Positions 7,833 to 15,922 of a DNA stretch of 64,000 nt are shown in pieces. Each line of letters opens with the position of its first letter. Position 1 is the first letter of the stretch. Source of the stretch: Acidobacteriota bacterium. GTDB lineage: Bacteria > Acidobacteriota > Terriglobia > Terriglobales > Acidobacteriaceae. The position numbers and the translations under genes were made by a program. The stretch is taken from the NCBI GenBank assembly GCA_021780075.1, contig JAJXZL010000045.1:1-64000 (forward strand), given 5' to 3'. Below the pieces are notes generated by a model that was given only the letters and a program-made list of their open reading frames with translations, had not been told where the DNA came from and did no database searches.

Positions 7833-9500
7833 GTGACCAGCGCCAAGTTGAGGTTCGGATGTTTTTGTGTATCGACATTGATACTTGTTGGGGCGTCTCC
7901 ACTGGCTGCACCGGCGCAAAGAGACATCGCGACGCAAAAGGGCCAGCAGAGTGTTGCAGAACCTGCCGTCGATGAGTTTACTCAGATGCTTGTCCGCGAC
8001 CTTACGGCAGGCGGGTTCCAGGTCAGCGACGGCTACACGATCCTGTACGAGAAGGACGCCTGCGCAAATTACACATATCCCGCACTGCATAGCTGCTTCG
8101 GTAACAACCCGGTGTCGCCGTACGTAATTCCGGTGGTTAAGGCATGGCCAGATGAATACATCGGGCCGACGCCGACGAACACCTTCGGCGAGGTGCGGCT
8201 TGGCTACACTCCGGTCTACCGCCTCGACCCACGAGACGCAGTGATGGTCTACGGCCAGATGCCGCCTCCGGGAAAGTACATGAGCCTGGTGACATACGAG
8301 TGGAGCCAGCACGGGAAATGGAAGGCCAAGGATTACAACCAGTGGGCGAACACGCCGAACCACCCTCCTATGCCGTATGTGTTCAGCACGATTCCACCCG
8401 ATGACCCTGGGGCGGAGCGAATCTGGAGTCTCTCGACCTTAGGAGAGAGTGTCAACAATGTGCTCATGCAGCTTAGGTCTGGTGACCCATTCGGCAAGAA
8501 CCGGTACTTCATCATCACCCCGAGCACCAGCACGGACCAGGCGTTGCGTCGCGTACTGCAGGCCGAGGGAGTTTCCGACGACGACATCTTCACCGAAGAA
8601 ATTCCCTCCCGAGATGCTTTTGGCCCCATCGGTCCGCTTGGAATGAGCAAGAACGCCATCGACTTCTGGACTCTGTTCAAATACGCCATTCCCGACGATC
8701 AGAACGCGGCGCAGCAGTGGTGGGGTAGCTTCAAAGGAGACAATACTCCGCTAAAGGTGATGCGGGTGCGTGCCCCGTCCTCTCTGGGCCCGGTGCAGCG
8801 TTACGGCCTGCTGACCTATGACCAGCGTATGGCAGTGAGCGAGGCCTACCTGGCAAATGACCTTCAGAACCTGGTCAATGCGGTGTGTAACCGTGCTGAA
8901 ACGACTCTGGGCCTTCACAGCGCCGACTGCGCTCAGCCGTCACCCGCCTCATCGTTCATGGCGGATATACTGCGGGACTTTGGGTGGGCCGGTCCGTACT
9001 GCCGCAAGATCAATATGTGGTGCGGTGACCAGCCTGATGCGGGTCTGTTCGGTACGAGTCCCCTTCCACTCGATTCCGACCAGATCTACGCTGTAGTTGA
9101 CACTCTTGCCACCGAAACGGGGAATGCAATGTATGTGGGCTTATCGGTGAATGCGGGTTCGACATATCTCGCACCAACGGGCGTCACCGATGTTGGCCTG
9201 AAGGGCTCTGCGAAGAGCTACGAGGATATTGTGGCCAACACCGATAAGTTCTTCGTTCACTACTTTACACGCGACTGCTCAAAGCTGATCAACGCACAAC
9301 TGGTCGAGAGGGAGCAAGATTGCACCGAGATCGATCCGAACATGGTGCCGGCGCAGGGCCAGACCAATGCGATAGGGGATCCAACCCTGTTCGGCTTGTT
9401 CTGGGCAGGGATTCGTGACTACATCGCCCCGGGAACCAAACGCGGACCGAACACTGCCCAATTACTTCGCCCGAGGATCCTCAAGTTCACACAGCAGTAG
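7833..9500 (+). CDS. Secreted protein of unknown function
   Basis: A 555-residue protein with a signal peptide (hydrophobic residues ~11-27, cleavage probably after APA). I do not recognise a named domain. The mature part is rich in Tyr, Pro and Asp, has several Cys residues that could form disulfides (CANYTYPALHSC, CNRAETTLGLHSADC, CRKINMWC), and contains the segment YGQMPPPGKYMSLVTYEWS. The GTG at 7833 is supported by GAGGGG 6 bases upstream. It stands alone, with gaps of about 350 bases before and 220 after. The even composition and intact frame suggest a functional extracellular or periplasmic protein. Confidence 0.75.
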   Translation: MTSAKLRFGCFCVSTLILVGASPLAAPAQRDIATQKGQQSVAEPAVDEFTQMLVRDLTAGGFQVSDGYTILYEKDACANYTYPALHSCFGNNPVSPYVIPVVKAWPDEYIGPTPTNTFGEVRLGYTPVYRLDPRDAVMVYGQMPPPGKYMSLVTYEWSQHGKWKAKDYNQWANTPNHPPMPYVFSTIPPDDPGAERIWSLSTLGESVNNVLMQLRSGDPFGKNRYFIITPSTSTDQALRRVLQAEGVSDDDIFTEEIPSRDAFGPIGPLGMSKNAIDFWTLFKYAIPDDQNAAQQWWGSFKGDNTPLKVMRVRAPSSLGPVQRYGLLTYDQRMAVSEAYLANDLQNLVNAVCNRAETTLGLHSADCAQPSPASSFMADILRDFGWAGPYCRKINMWCGDQPDAGLFGTSPLPLDSDQIYAVVDTLATETGNAMYVGLSVNAGSTYLAPTGVTDVGLKGSAKSYEDIVANTDKFFVHYFTRDCSKLINAQLVEREQDCTEIDPNMVPAQGQTNAIGDPTLFGLFWAGIRDYIAPGTKRGPNTAQLLRPRILKFTQQ

Positions 9501-9719
9501 TCGGCTGCCAAGAAGGTTGGAAACCACCTATTCATTGACTCTGCTGTGGCATCGGCTCCTTGCTGTCAATCGGGTGAGCTAGAGGCTCGCACAAAACCGC
9601 TAGGTCATTCAGTGTGGACCGATTGCTCCTGGAAATGTCGGCTTATCGTTCCCTATCCCTGCCGAATGAGTGACTCGGCGATGACGCACTCATGGAGGAG
9701 GCCTATAGGTCGCAACGGA

Positions 9720-10763
9720 TCATGCTGCCGTCATTTCGAGTGTGAGATGCTCGGGCGTGAGCGCTGAAAGAATCTCCTGCGCATCAAAGATGGCCCCTGG
9801 CGGCTGCGCGCCGGCGCTGCCGAACCTGCCCTCAAGCAGCCGCGCTGCCCCTTCGCAGATGAGCGGCGCCGAAAAGGCGTAAATGTCACGCCCCTGTGCG
9901 CGAATGCGCCGGCTCATTCCTTCCCGCTGCGCGACTACATCCACGATGAAGCGCTGCGCCGAACGTCCCGTGGCATCCGCGGCCTTCGGCGCCGGAGTCG
10001 CCGGATTCCGGACGTCGCCCAGCGCAATGCGGTTCAGATACGTATGGAGCTCGGCCGCCCTGACGTGGCGCGCAATAAGAACAATCTCGGAGAACGGCAG
10101 CTCGACCATGGCCTGGCTGCCGAGTGGATCGGCAAACTCCCAGAGCCGCTCCGCAGCGGGCAAGGTCACGGGGACAAGCCGCCCTTCCGTAATCACCTGG
10201 CGCCGCGCGATATTCTTCTCGCCGGTGATACGCGTACCGCGCGTAGGATGCCACGAATCGAGGCCGATCATGATGTCGATGGTGTCAGCGTGGTCCCAAT
10301 CGCCGAGCGCGGCTGTGGCCAGCAGATCCGCAAAGCCTCCATAGAACCCCATCGCAGGAACGACAGCAATCCCTCCCTTTCTTGCCGCATCGTCGTATTT
10401 ATCCAGTACGGCGAGCGTGCTTGGCTGCTCGGCGGAGAGATCGAGATAGTGGATGCCGGCGCGAATGGCAGCGGCAGCCACCGGATCGGCTGTTTCAAGA
10501 AACGGGCCGGCGCAATTGATGACGGCATGCGCTCCGGCAAACGCCTTGTCGAGTGACTCCTCGTCGTCAACCGTTGCCTGGCGGCGCAGGATTCGAGACG
10601 AGGAAAGGTTTGCCTCAGCGAGTGCGGCGGAACTCCGGGCAATGGCGATGGGCATGATGCCGCGGCGCAGCAACTCCGAAACCACGAAGCGCCCGGTGTG
10701 CCCGGCAGCTCCAAATACGGCGACGACGACCGGATGCGGTTCTCGATCCTTTTCTGGGTTCAT
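9720..10763 (-). CDS. Saccharopine dehydrogenase-like NAD(P)-binding oxidoreductase
   Basis: A 347-residue protein with an N-terminal Rossmann fold (VVAVFGAAGHTGRFV at residues ~13-27, with the second strand and acidic region ending VINCAGPF). This is the saccharopine-dehydrogenase NADP-binding family, whose bacterial members include trans-acting enoyl reductases and many uncharacterised oxidoreductases. The substrate is unknown. It is divergently transcribed from a tetR gene across a 107-base gap containing two palindromes, so it is very likely the regulated target. The C-terminal domain contains a long Ala/Pro-rich loop near residue 250. Confidence 0.8.
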   Translation of the reverse strand: MNPEKDREPHPVVVAVFGAAGHTGRFVVSELLRRGIMPIAIARSSAALAEANLSSSRILRRQATVDDEESLDKAFAGAHAVINCAGPFLETADPVAAAAIRAGIHYLDLSAEQPSTLAVLDKYDDAARKGGIAVVPAMGFYGGFADLLATAALGDWDHADTIDIMIGLDSWHPTRGTRITGEKNIARRQVITEGRLVPVTLPAAERLWEFADPLGSQAMVELPFSEIVLIARHVRAAELHTYLNRIALGDVRNPATPAPKAADATGRSAQRFIVDVVAQREGMSRRIRAQGRDIYAFSAPLICEGAARLLEGRFGSAGAQPPGAIFDAQEILSALTPEHLTLEMTAA

Positions 10764-10781
10764 TATCGGCTCCTGTAATAC

Positions 10782-10801
10782 GATACAGACCTGTCTGTAT
10801 C
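10782..10801. promoter_or_regulatory. TetR operator 1
   Basis: The palindrome GATACAGAC-CT-GTCTGTATC has perfect 9-base arms with a 2-base centre. It lies in the divergent gap 10764-10870 between the oxidoreductase and tetR, where it can control both promoters. A TATAGT -10-like box for tetR begins 4 bases after it (10805-10810). Confidence 0.75.
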
Positions 10802-10813
10802 TGGTATAGTACG

Positions 10814-10825
10814 TACAGGTCTGTA
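10814..10825. promoter_or_regulatory. TetR operator 2
   Basis: TACAG-GT-CTGTA repeats the ACAG...CTGT core of operator 1 in a shorter palindrome. The centres of the two dyads are 28 bases apart, close to three helical turns. Probably a second binding site for the same TetR dimer. Confidence 0.6.
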
Positions 10826-10870
10826 GCGTGTCAAGAGCAACTTGCGCAGGTCAAGTTCGATGGAGGGCCA

Positions 10871-11467
10871 ATGCCGAAGTCAGCCGCAATGCCAGATACC
10901 CGCAATCCTGCCGAAGTGAGGGAGAAGATCCTGCAAACAGCGTGCGCGCTTTTTTATCAACGGGGCGTGCGGGCCGTGGGAGTCGATCTGGTCGTTGAGA
11001 AAGCCGGGGTCGCGAAAACGAGCCTTTACCGGCACTTCGCCACGAAAGACGACCTCATTGCAGCGTTTCTCGAACGCGAGGATGCGGATTTCTGGGGAAC
11101 ATGGGAGCGCGTTGCCGGCAGGCACGCTGGCGATGCAGCCGCCGAACTGGATGCCCATCTTGCATGGATCGGCGAGCGCGCCGGGCGGTCAAACTATCGC
11201 GGTTGTCCGCAGATCAATGTGGCCGCTGAGTTTCCTGAGCTTGACCATCCGGCGCGCAAGGTTGCCTCCGCGCACAAACGCGAGATGCGGAGGCGGTTGA
11301 AAGACATCGCCCAGCGGCTGGGTGTTGCCCGGCCGGATGAACTTGCCGGCCAGCTTTCGCTGCTCATCAATGGCGCATTTGTGAGTTCGCAGATTTTCAA
11401 GCCTGGTGAGGCAACGCCTTTGCTCCGGCGCACGGCACATGCATTGATCGACGCGAATCGGGCCTGA
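10871..11467 (+). CDS. TetR-family transcriptional regulator
   Basis: A 198-residue regulator. The N-terminal helix-turn-helix spans about residues 15-62 (REKILQTACALFYQRG, then KAGVAKTSLYRHFATKDDLIAAFL), which is canonical TetR_N. The C-terminal ligand domain resembles the YcdC/AcrR-type group with a conserved GCP segment (NYRGCPQINVAAEF). The start has GGAGG 4 bases upstream. It is divergent from the saccharopine-dehydrogenase-like gene and shares two palindromic operators with it, suggesting autoregulation plus control of the oxidoreductase. The inducer is unknown. Confidence 0.9.
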   Translation: MPKSAAMPDTRNPAEVREKILQTACALFYQRGVRAVGVDLVVEKAGVAKTSLYRHFATKDDLIAAFLEREDADFWGTWERVAGRHAGDAAAELDAHLAWIGERAGRSNYRGCPQINVAAEFPELDHPARKVASAHKREMRRRLKDIAQRLGVARPDELAGQLSLLINGAFVSSQIFKPGEATPLLRRTAHALIDANRA

Positions 11468-11681
11468 AGTATTTCGACGCATCGCGGGTTCTGGATTTAC
11501 GCTTGCCGTGTCTTTTCTCTCCTGTGGACGCAGTCCTCCGCATTGCGATGAACGGCATGTGCAATTGCTGCCTCCCGGCCGAGTCACTTATCCAGATAGG
11601 CTGGATACGATTTGCGCATTCGTGGCAGATTGCAGCCTTCCCGGATAAACGTCAGAGTCCGGCCTCAAATTCATCCACACA

Positions 11682-13673
11682 TCATTGAGTCTTGGTTTCA
11701 AAGAACATCTCCACATCCGTGATGCTCGTCGTCATCCGGTAGGGCGGCAGACTCTTGAGAAACGTCTGCCCATATCGCTGCCTGCGCACGCGCGGGTCCA
11801 GCAGCACCAGCACGCCGCGATCTTCCAGCGACCGGATCAGCCGCCCGAACCCCTGCTTCAGCGTCAGCACCGCCGACGGCACCTGGTAGTCGAAGAACGG
11901 CCGCCCACCTGCTTCTTCAATCGCCTTCATGCGCGCCTGCACCACCGGGTCGTTCGGCACGGCAAAGGGCAGGCGGTCAATGATGACGCAGCTCAGCGCC
12001 TCGCCCTGCACGTCCACGCCCTGCCAGAAGCTCGACGTGCCAAACAGCACCGCATTCGGCGTGTCGCGGAACTGCTCCAGCAGCGCCTTGCGCGGAGCCG
12101 TCCCGTGCAGCAGGATGGGGAAATCAAGCACCGGCATCAGCCGCTCGTAGAGCGCGCGCATCTGGCTGTAGCTCGTAAAGAGGCAAAACGCGCGCCCCCG
12201 CGTAATGTCGAGCACGCGCCGGATGCACTCCGCTGCGGCCTCGACGAAATCGGGTTCGCGCGGGTCGGGCATCTCCGGCGGCAGGTAGAGCAGCGCCTGC
12301 TCACCGTAGCGAAAGTGCGACGGCACCACCAGCTCGCGCGCCTCCGCCAGTCCCAGCCGCTTGCGGATGTGCTCAAAGCCGCCCTGCACGGTGAGCGTGG
12401 CCGATGTCAGCACCGCGGTAGGAATCGACTCAAACACCATCTCGCGCAACAGCTCTGAAACATCAATTGGCGTGGCCTGAACAAACGTTGTGCGCATGGC
12501 AGACCTTTGGTTCTGCGTTCCCGCACCCGCAATGCGCCGCTCCAGCCAATACACCATGTTGCTGGCATTCGACTCCAGCAGAAACTCCAGCTCTGTGCGC
12601 AGCCGCACCACGCGCTTCTTCAGTCCCGGCGCCTCATCCACGCCCTTCAGCGCATCGATCTCCGCCTCCAGCCGCTTGAGCGAGGCGCGCACGCTCATGT
12701 ACAGGTCGCCCGAAGTCTCCAGAAACTCCTCGCGCTCCGCGAAGGGCTGGCGGCCATCGCCCCCCATCGGCAGCCCGGCAAAGAACATCCGCGCCCGTTC
12801 GCGCAGTTGCTGCGTCACGGGAGCCACGTTGCCCGAGCCCTCCTTGCCGCGCAGTTGCGCATCCGTGTCGCGCGCCAACTCTTCAAAGCGAATGTTGCTC
12901 ACCGACAGGCCAAAGTAGCTCGACGCCACTTCTTCCAGCTCGTGCGCCTCGTCAAACACCACCGCCGCGGCCTCCGGCAGAACGCCCGCATCCGGCGCGC
13001 CCGCCGCCTCCTGCTTCACAGCGAGATCGGCAAAAAACAGGTGGTGATTCACGATGATGATGTCTGACTCCAGCGCCTTGCGCCGCATCTCCGTGATAAA
13101 GCAGCGCTGGTAGTCCGGACACGTCGTGCCCAGGCAGGCCTCGGAACGCGCATCCAGCTTGTGCCATAGCGCGCTCGACTCAGGCAGCCCGGCCAGCTCG
13201 GAGCGGTCGCCCGTCTCGGTCGTCTGCTCCCACTCGGCAATCTGCCGGTACTGGTCAATTTCCTCAAGCCCGCTCAGGATCGGCTGATTGCGCAGCGCCA
13301 CCAGCTTGTGCCGGCACAGGTAATTCGCGCGGCCCTTCATGTAGCACACGCGCAGCCCGCCCAGCAGCGACTCAAGAAACGGCACATCGCGAAAATAGAG
13401 CTGATCCTGCAGCGCCTTGGTGCCCGTTGACACAATCACCCGCTGCCCCGTGCGCAGCGCGGGCAGCAGATACGCCAGCGTCTTGCCCGTGCCCGTGCCC
13501 GCTTCCACAATCAGGTGGCGACGCTCGGCCAGCGCGCGCTCCACAGCCTTGGCCATTTCAAGCTGCCCCGGCCGGTACTCATACGGCAGCTCAGAGCGCG
13601 CCAGAATCCCTCCCGGCGCAAAAAATTCGTGCAGAGTGGGCAAGGCGCGGGTTGTCGTGTCGGTGGGGGGCAT
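11682..13673 (-). CDS. dinG: DinG/YoaA-family ATP-dependent DNA helicase
   Basis: A 663-residue XPD-like superfamily 2 helicase that unwinds DNA 5' to 3' and acts on R-loops or damaged forks in known members. Visible motifs are Walker A EAGTGTGKT (57-65), the Fe-S cysteines Cys120, Cys180, Cys185 and Cys191, DEAH box at 241-244, and motif VI in TLKQGFGRLIRS near the C-terminus. The [4Fe-4S] set is complete, so the enzyme is probably active. Its last ~210 bases are duplicated at 175-387 in the same orientation, so this gene end may be an insertion target. The 214 bases between it and tetR show no feature. Whether it is DinG or YoaA cannot be told. Confidence 0.88.
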   Translation of the reverse strand: MPPTDTTTRALPTLHEFFAPGGILARSELPYEYRPGQLEMAKAVERALAERRHLIVEAGTGTGKTLAYLLPALRTGQRVIVSTGTKALQDQLYFRDVPFLESLLGGLRVCYMKGRANYLCRHKLVALRNQPILSGLEEIDQYRQIAEWEQTTETGDRSELAGLPESSALWHKLDARSEACLGTTCPDYQRCFITEMRRKALESDIIIVNHHLFFADLAVKQEAAGAPDAGVLPEAAAVVFDEAHELEEVASSYFGLSVSNIRFEELARDTDAQLRGKEGSGNVAPVTQQLRERARMFFAGLPMGGDGRQPFAEREEFLETSGDLYMSVRASLKRLEAEIDALKGVDEAPGLKKRVVRLRTELEFLLESNASNMVYWLERRIAGAGTQNQRSAMRTTFVQATPIDVSELLREMVFESIPTAVLTSATLTVQGGFEHIRKRLGLAEARELVVPSHFRYGEQALLYLPPEMPDPREPDFVEAAAECIRRVLDITRGRAFCLFTSYSQMRALYERLMPVLDFPILLHGTAPRKALLEQFRDTPNAVLFGTSSFWQGVDVQGEALSCVIIDRLPFAVPNDPVVQARMKAIEEAGGRPFFDYQVPSAVLTLKQGFGRLIRSLEDRGVLVLLDPRVRRQRYGQTFLKSLPPYRMTTSITDVEMFFETKTQ

Positions 13674-13757
13674 CGGGGCCGGGTGCTTTCTCCATCATAG
13701 TGATGCAACCGCCCCCGCGCAGGGGCCGCCACGTCAACCTGAAAGCAGCTTAGGCAG

Positions 13758-14033
13758 TCAGCCTTCCGCCGTGGTCGGATCGATGATCGTCCTCACCTCA
13801 GCCACGCTGTTGGCGGGGAATCCCCCCAGCCGCGCGTGCTCGCGCACCATCTCCTCGTTTGGCGCAATGTAGACGCAATAGATCTTGTTCTCTGTCACAT
13901 AGCTGTGCAGCCACTGAATCTCCGAACCAAGCTGCCGCAATACGCCGCAGGACTTTTGGGAGATGGCCGTGAGGGTTTCCGCCGGCAGCGAACCGGCGCC
14001 GGGAAGTTCACGCTCAATCACGTACTTGGGCAT
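13758..14033 (-). CDS. DUF4242-like small protein
   Basis: A 91-residue protein beginning MPKYVIERELPGAG, which resembles the DUF4242 (SCO4226-like, proposed nickel-binding) family of ferredoxin-like fold proteins. The function is not established. The ATG at 14033 is chosen over a longer open frame because a perfect AAGGAGGT lies upstream with good spacing. One Cys in SQKSCGVL and another in KIYCVYIAPNEE fit the family pattern. It is divergent from der and lies downstream of no gene on its own strand, so it is probably monocistronic. Confidence 0.75.
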   Translation of the reverse strand: MPKYVIERELPGAGSLPAETLTAISQKSCGVLRQLGSEIQWLHSYVTENKIYCVYIAPNEEMVREHARLGGFPANSVAEVRTIIDPTTAEG

Positions 14034-14188
14034 GCGAGCAACCTCCTTGCGGTTGGGGAATGTGCCCCGTAGTGTAGCGCCGCCGAAGACCGATGTATAG
14101 AAGAGTTGCGCAGGCCATAGAATAGGAAGAGAGTTATGCGCGCCGGGCCAGAGGCGAAGGCCCATAAGATTCGTGCCAGGAGATTCTT

Positions 14189-15655
14189 TTGCCGACGTAT
14201 CGCAGATCGGTTGTTCCGGCCAGGGCCGGCGCGGAAGCGCTGCCGCTCGTGGCCATCGTGGGCCGCCCCAACGTGGGCAAGTCCACCCTTTTCAACCGTC
14301 TAACCGGCAGCCGCCGCTCCATTGTGGGCGACGAGCCAGGCATCACCCGCGACCGCATCTATGGCGAGTACGAGTGGGCCGGCCGCCACTTCCGCCTCGT
14401 CGACACCGGCGGCATCGTGCCCGACGACCCCGAGCTGATCCCCACCGAAATCTACAACCAGGCCAAGGTCGCCCTCGCCGACGCCGACGCCCTCGTGCTC
14501 GTGGTCGACGCGCGCACTGAGCTGGCCAGCCCCGACTACGACTTGGTCAAGCTCCTCATTCGCGGCGGCAAGCCCGTCTTCCTCGCCGTCAACAAGGTCG
14601 AGGGCGAGGCCATGGCCCTCGCCGCGGAGAACTTCCGCCGCCTCGGCATCCGCAGCGTCTTCCCCATCAGCGCGGAGCATGCCCTCGGCATCGGCGACCT
14701 GCTCGACGCCATCAGCGACGCCATTCCCGCGCCCGCCGAAACTGAAGCGCAAGCCGCCGCCGAAGCGCCCGCGGAATCAGAGTCCGAAGACCAGGCGCCC
14801 GGCCTGCACCGCACCCACGGCGAGTTTGAGCAGCACGAAACCTCCATCGCCATCATCGGCCGCCCCAACGTCGGCAAGTCCACGCTGCTCAACGCACTCA
14901 CCGGCACCAGCCGCGCCATCGTCTCGCCCATCGCCGGCACCACCCGCGACGCCGTCGATGAGGTCGTCGAGTTCGAAGGCAGCCAGCTGCGCTTCGTGGA
15001 TACGGCAGGCATACGCCGCAAGGGCAAAACGCACCTCATGGCAGAAAAGCTCAGCGTCGTCATGGCGCGCCGCCACCTTGAGGCCGCCGACGTCGCCCTG
15101 CTCGTCATCGACGCCACCGAGGGCGTGACCGCCAGCGACGCCACCATCGGCGGCTATGCGCACGAGAGCGGCCGCAGCGTCATCATCATCGTCAACAAGT
15201 GGGACGCCGTCACCACCGGCCGCACCGACGGCAAGCCGCCCGCCGACCGCGAAATCTTCGAGAAACAACTGCGCTCGGCGCTCAAATACCTGAGCTACGC
15301 GCCGGTCATTTTTCTTTCCGCGCTTGAAGGAACGGGCCTTGGCCGGGTGCTCAACGAAGTCAAAGCCGTGGCCGCCGAGCGGCGCAAGCGCGTCACCACC
15401 GGCCAGATGAACCGCTTCCTCGATAAGATCGACTTCCAGCGCGCGCCGGTGCCAATGGCCAAACGCGTTCGCATCTTTTACATGACGCAGGCAGCCGTCG
15501 CGCCGCCCACCTTCGTCCTTTTCACCGACCGCGATGTCAAGCTCCACTTCGCCTTCGAGCGCTTCCTCGAAAACCAGATCCGCGAGGCCTTCGGCTTCAA
15601 AGGCACCCCCATCTGGTTCAAAGTAAAACCCCGCAACGAAAAGAAGGACGAGTAA
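14189..15655 (+). CDS. der: Ribosome biogenesis GTPase Der (EngA)
   Basis: A 488-residue tandem GTPase that helps assemble the 50S subunit. Two G domains are present: G1 GRPNVGKST at ~25-33 with DTGGI (G3) and NKVE (G4), and a second GRPNVGKST at ~228 with DTAGI and NKWD. A C-terminal KH-like domain follows. An acidic, Ala/Glu-rich linker (~183-212) joins the G domains. The TTG at 14189 is chosen because AGGAG lies 6 bases upstream and no ATG is near. The gene is very GC-rich. A hairpin follows the stop by 31 bases. Confidence 0.93.
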   Translation: MPTYRRSVVPARAGAEALPLVAIVGRPNVGKSTLFNRLTGSRRSIVGDEPGITRDRIYGEYEWAGRHFRLVDTGGIVPDDPELIPTEIYNQAKVALADADALVLVVDARTELASPDYDLVKLLIRGGKPVFLAVNKVEGEAMALAAENFRRLGIRSVFPISAEHALGIGDLLDAISDAIPAPAETEAQAAAEAPAESESEDQAPGLHRTHGEFEQHETSIAIIGRPNVGKSTLLNALTGTSRAIVSPIAGTTRDAVDEVVEFEGSQLRFVDTAGIRRKGKTHLMAEKLSVVMARRHLEAADVALLVIDATEGVTASDATIGGYAHESGRSVIIIVNKWDAVTTGRTDGKPPADREIFEKQLRSALKYLSYAPVIFLSALEGTGLGRVLNEVKAVAAERRKRVTTGQMNRFLDKIDFQRAPVPMAKRVRIFYMTQAAVAPPTFVLFTDRDVKLHFAFERFLENQIREAFGFKGTPIWFKVKPRNEKKDE

Positions 15656-15686
15656 GCCTCAAACTTACGCTCAACCTTTCGGTTGC

Positions 15687-15725
15687 CCCACCCTTGTCGA
15701 TCGCGCCAGCGAGCGACAGGGTGGG
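15687..15725 (+). terminator. GC-rich hairpin after der
   Basis: CCCACCCTTGTCG pairs with CGACAGGGTGGG, with one bulged base, across a loop rich in GCGC. There is no T-run, so it may be an mRNA-stabilising or REP-like element rather than a true intrinsic terminator. It lies 31 bases after the der stop. A smaller AACC-TTTC-GGTT hairpin precedes it at 15674-15685. Confidence 0.5.
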
Positions 15726-15748
15726 AAACCACAAACCTCATCCAGCCG

Positions 15749-15868
15749 CCCCAAAAATTCCTCCGCCAATTTGCAGATCATTTCCCCTCGTTCCGGCACA
15801 CTGGAAATGGGTGAGCAGAAATCTGTCAGGGATGTGCCCGGTCCGCACCCCCCTCCCCCCCCTTTTTT
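15749..15868 (+). repeat. Intergenic repeat family 2, copy 1
   Basis: A ~120-base element between der and the M1-like gene. It shares with 55351-55481 an A-run block CCCCAAAA, TTCCTCCGCC, a perfect 20-base block ending in CATTTCCCCTC, and a perfect 19-base block GTGAGCAGAAATCTGTCAG. Then comes ATGT and a long C-tract that runs into a T-run. There is no coding potential common to both. It could be an RNA gene, a mobile-element remnant or a structural element. Confidence 0.8.
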
Positions 15869-15922
15869 GAGGGTCGCTTCGCCGCACATGCGTCATTTAG
15901 GCGGCGAATCGTCTTTCCGCGC

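Noticed and set aside
9640..9700. A possible fourth copy of repeat family 1
   Set aside because: Only short pieces (TTATCG, GGCGATGACGCACTCATGGA) resemble the family, and the spacing differs.
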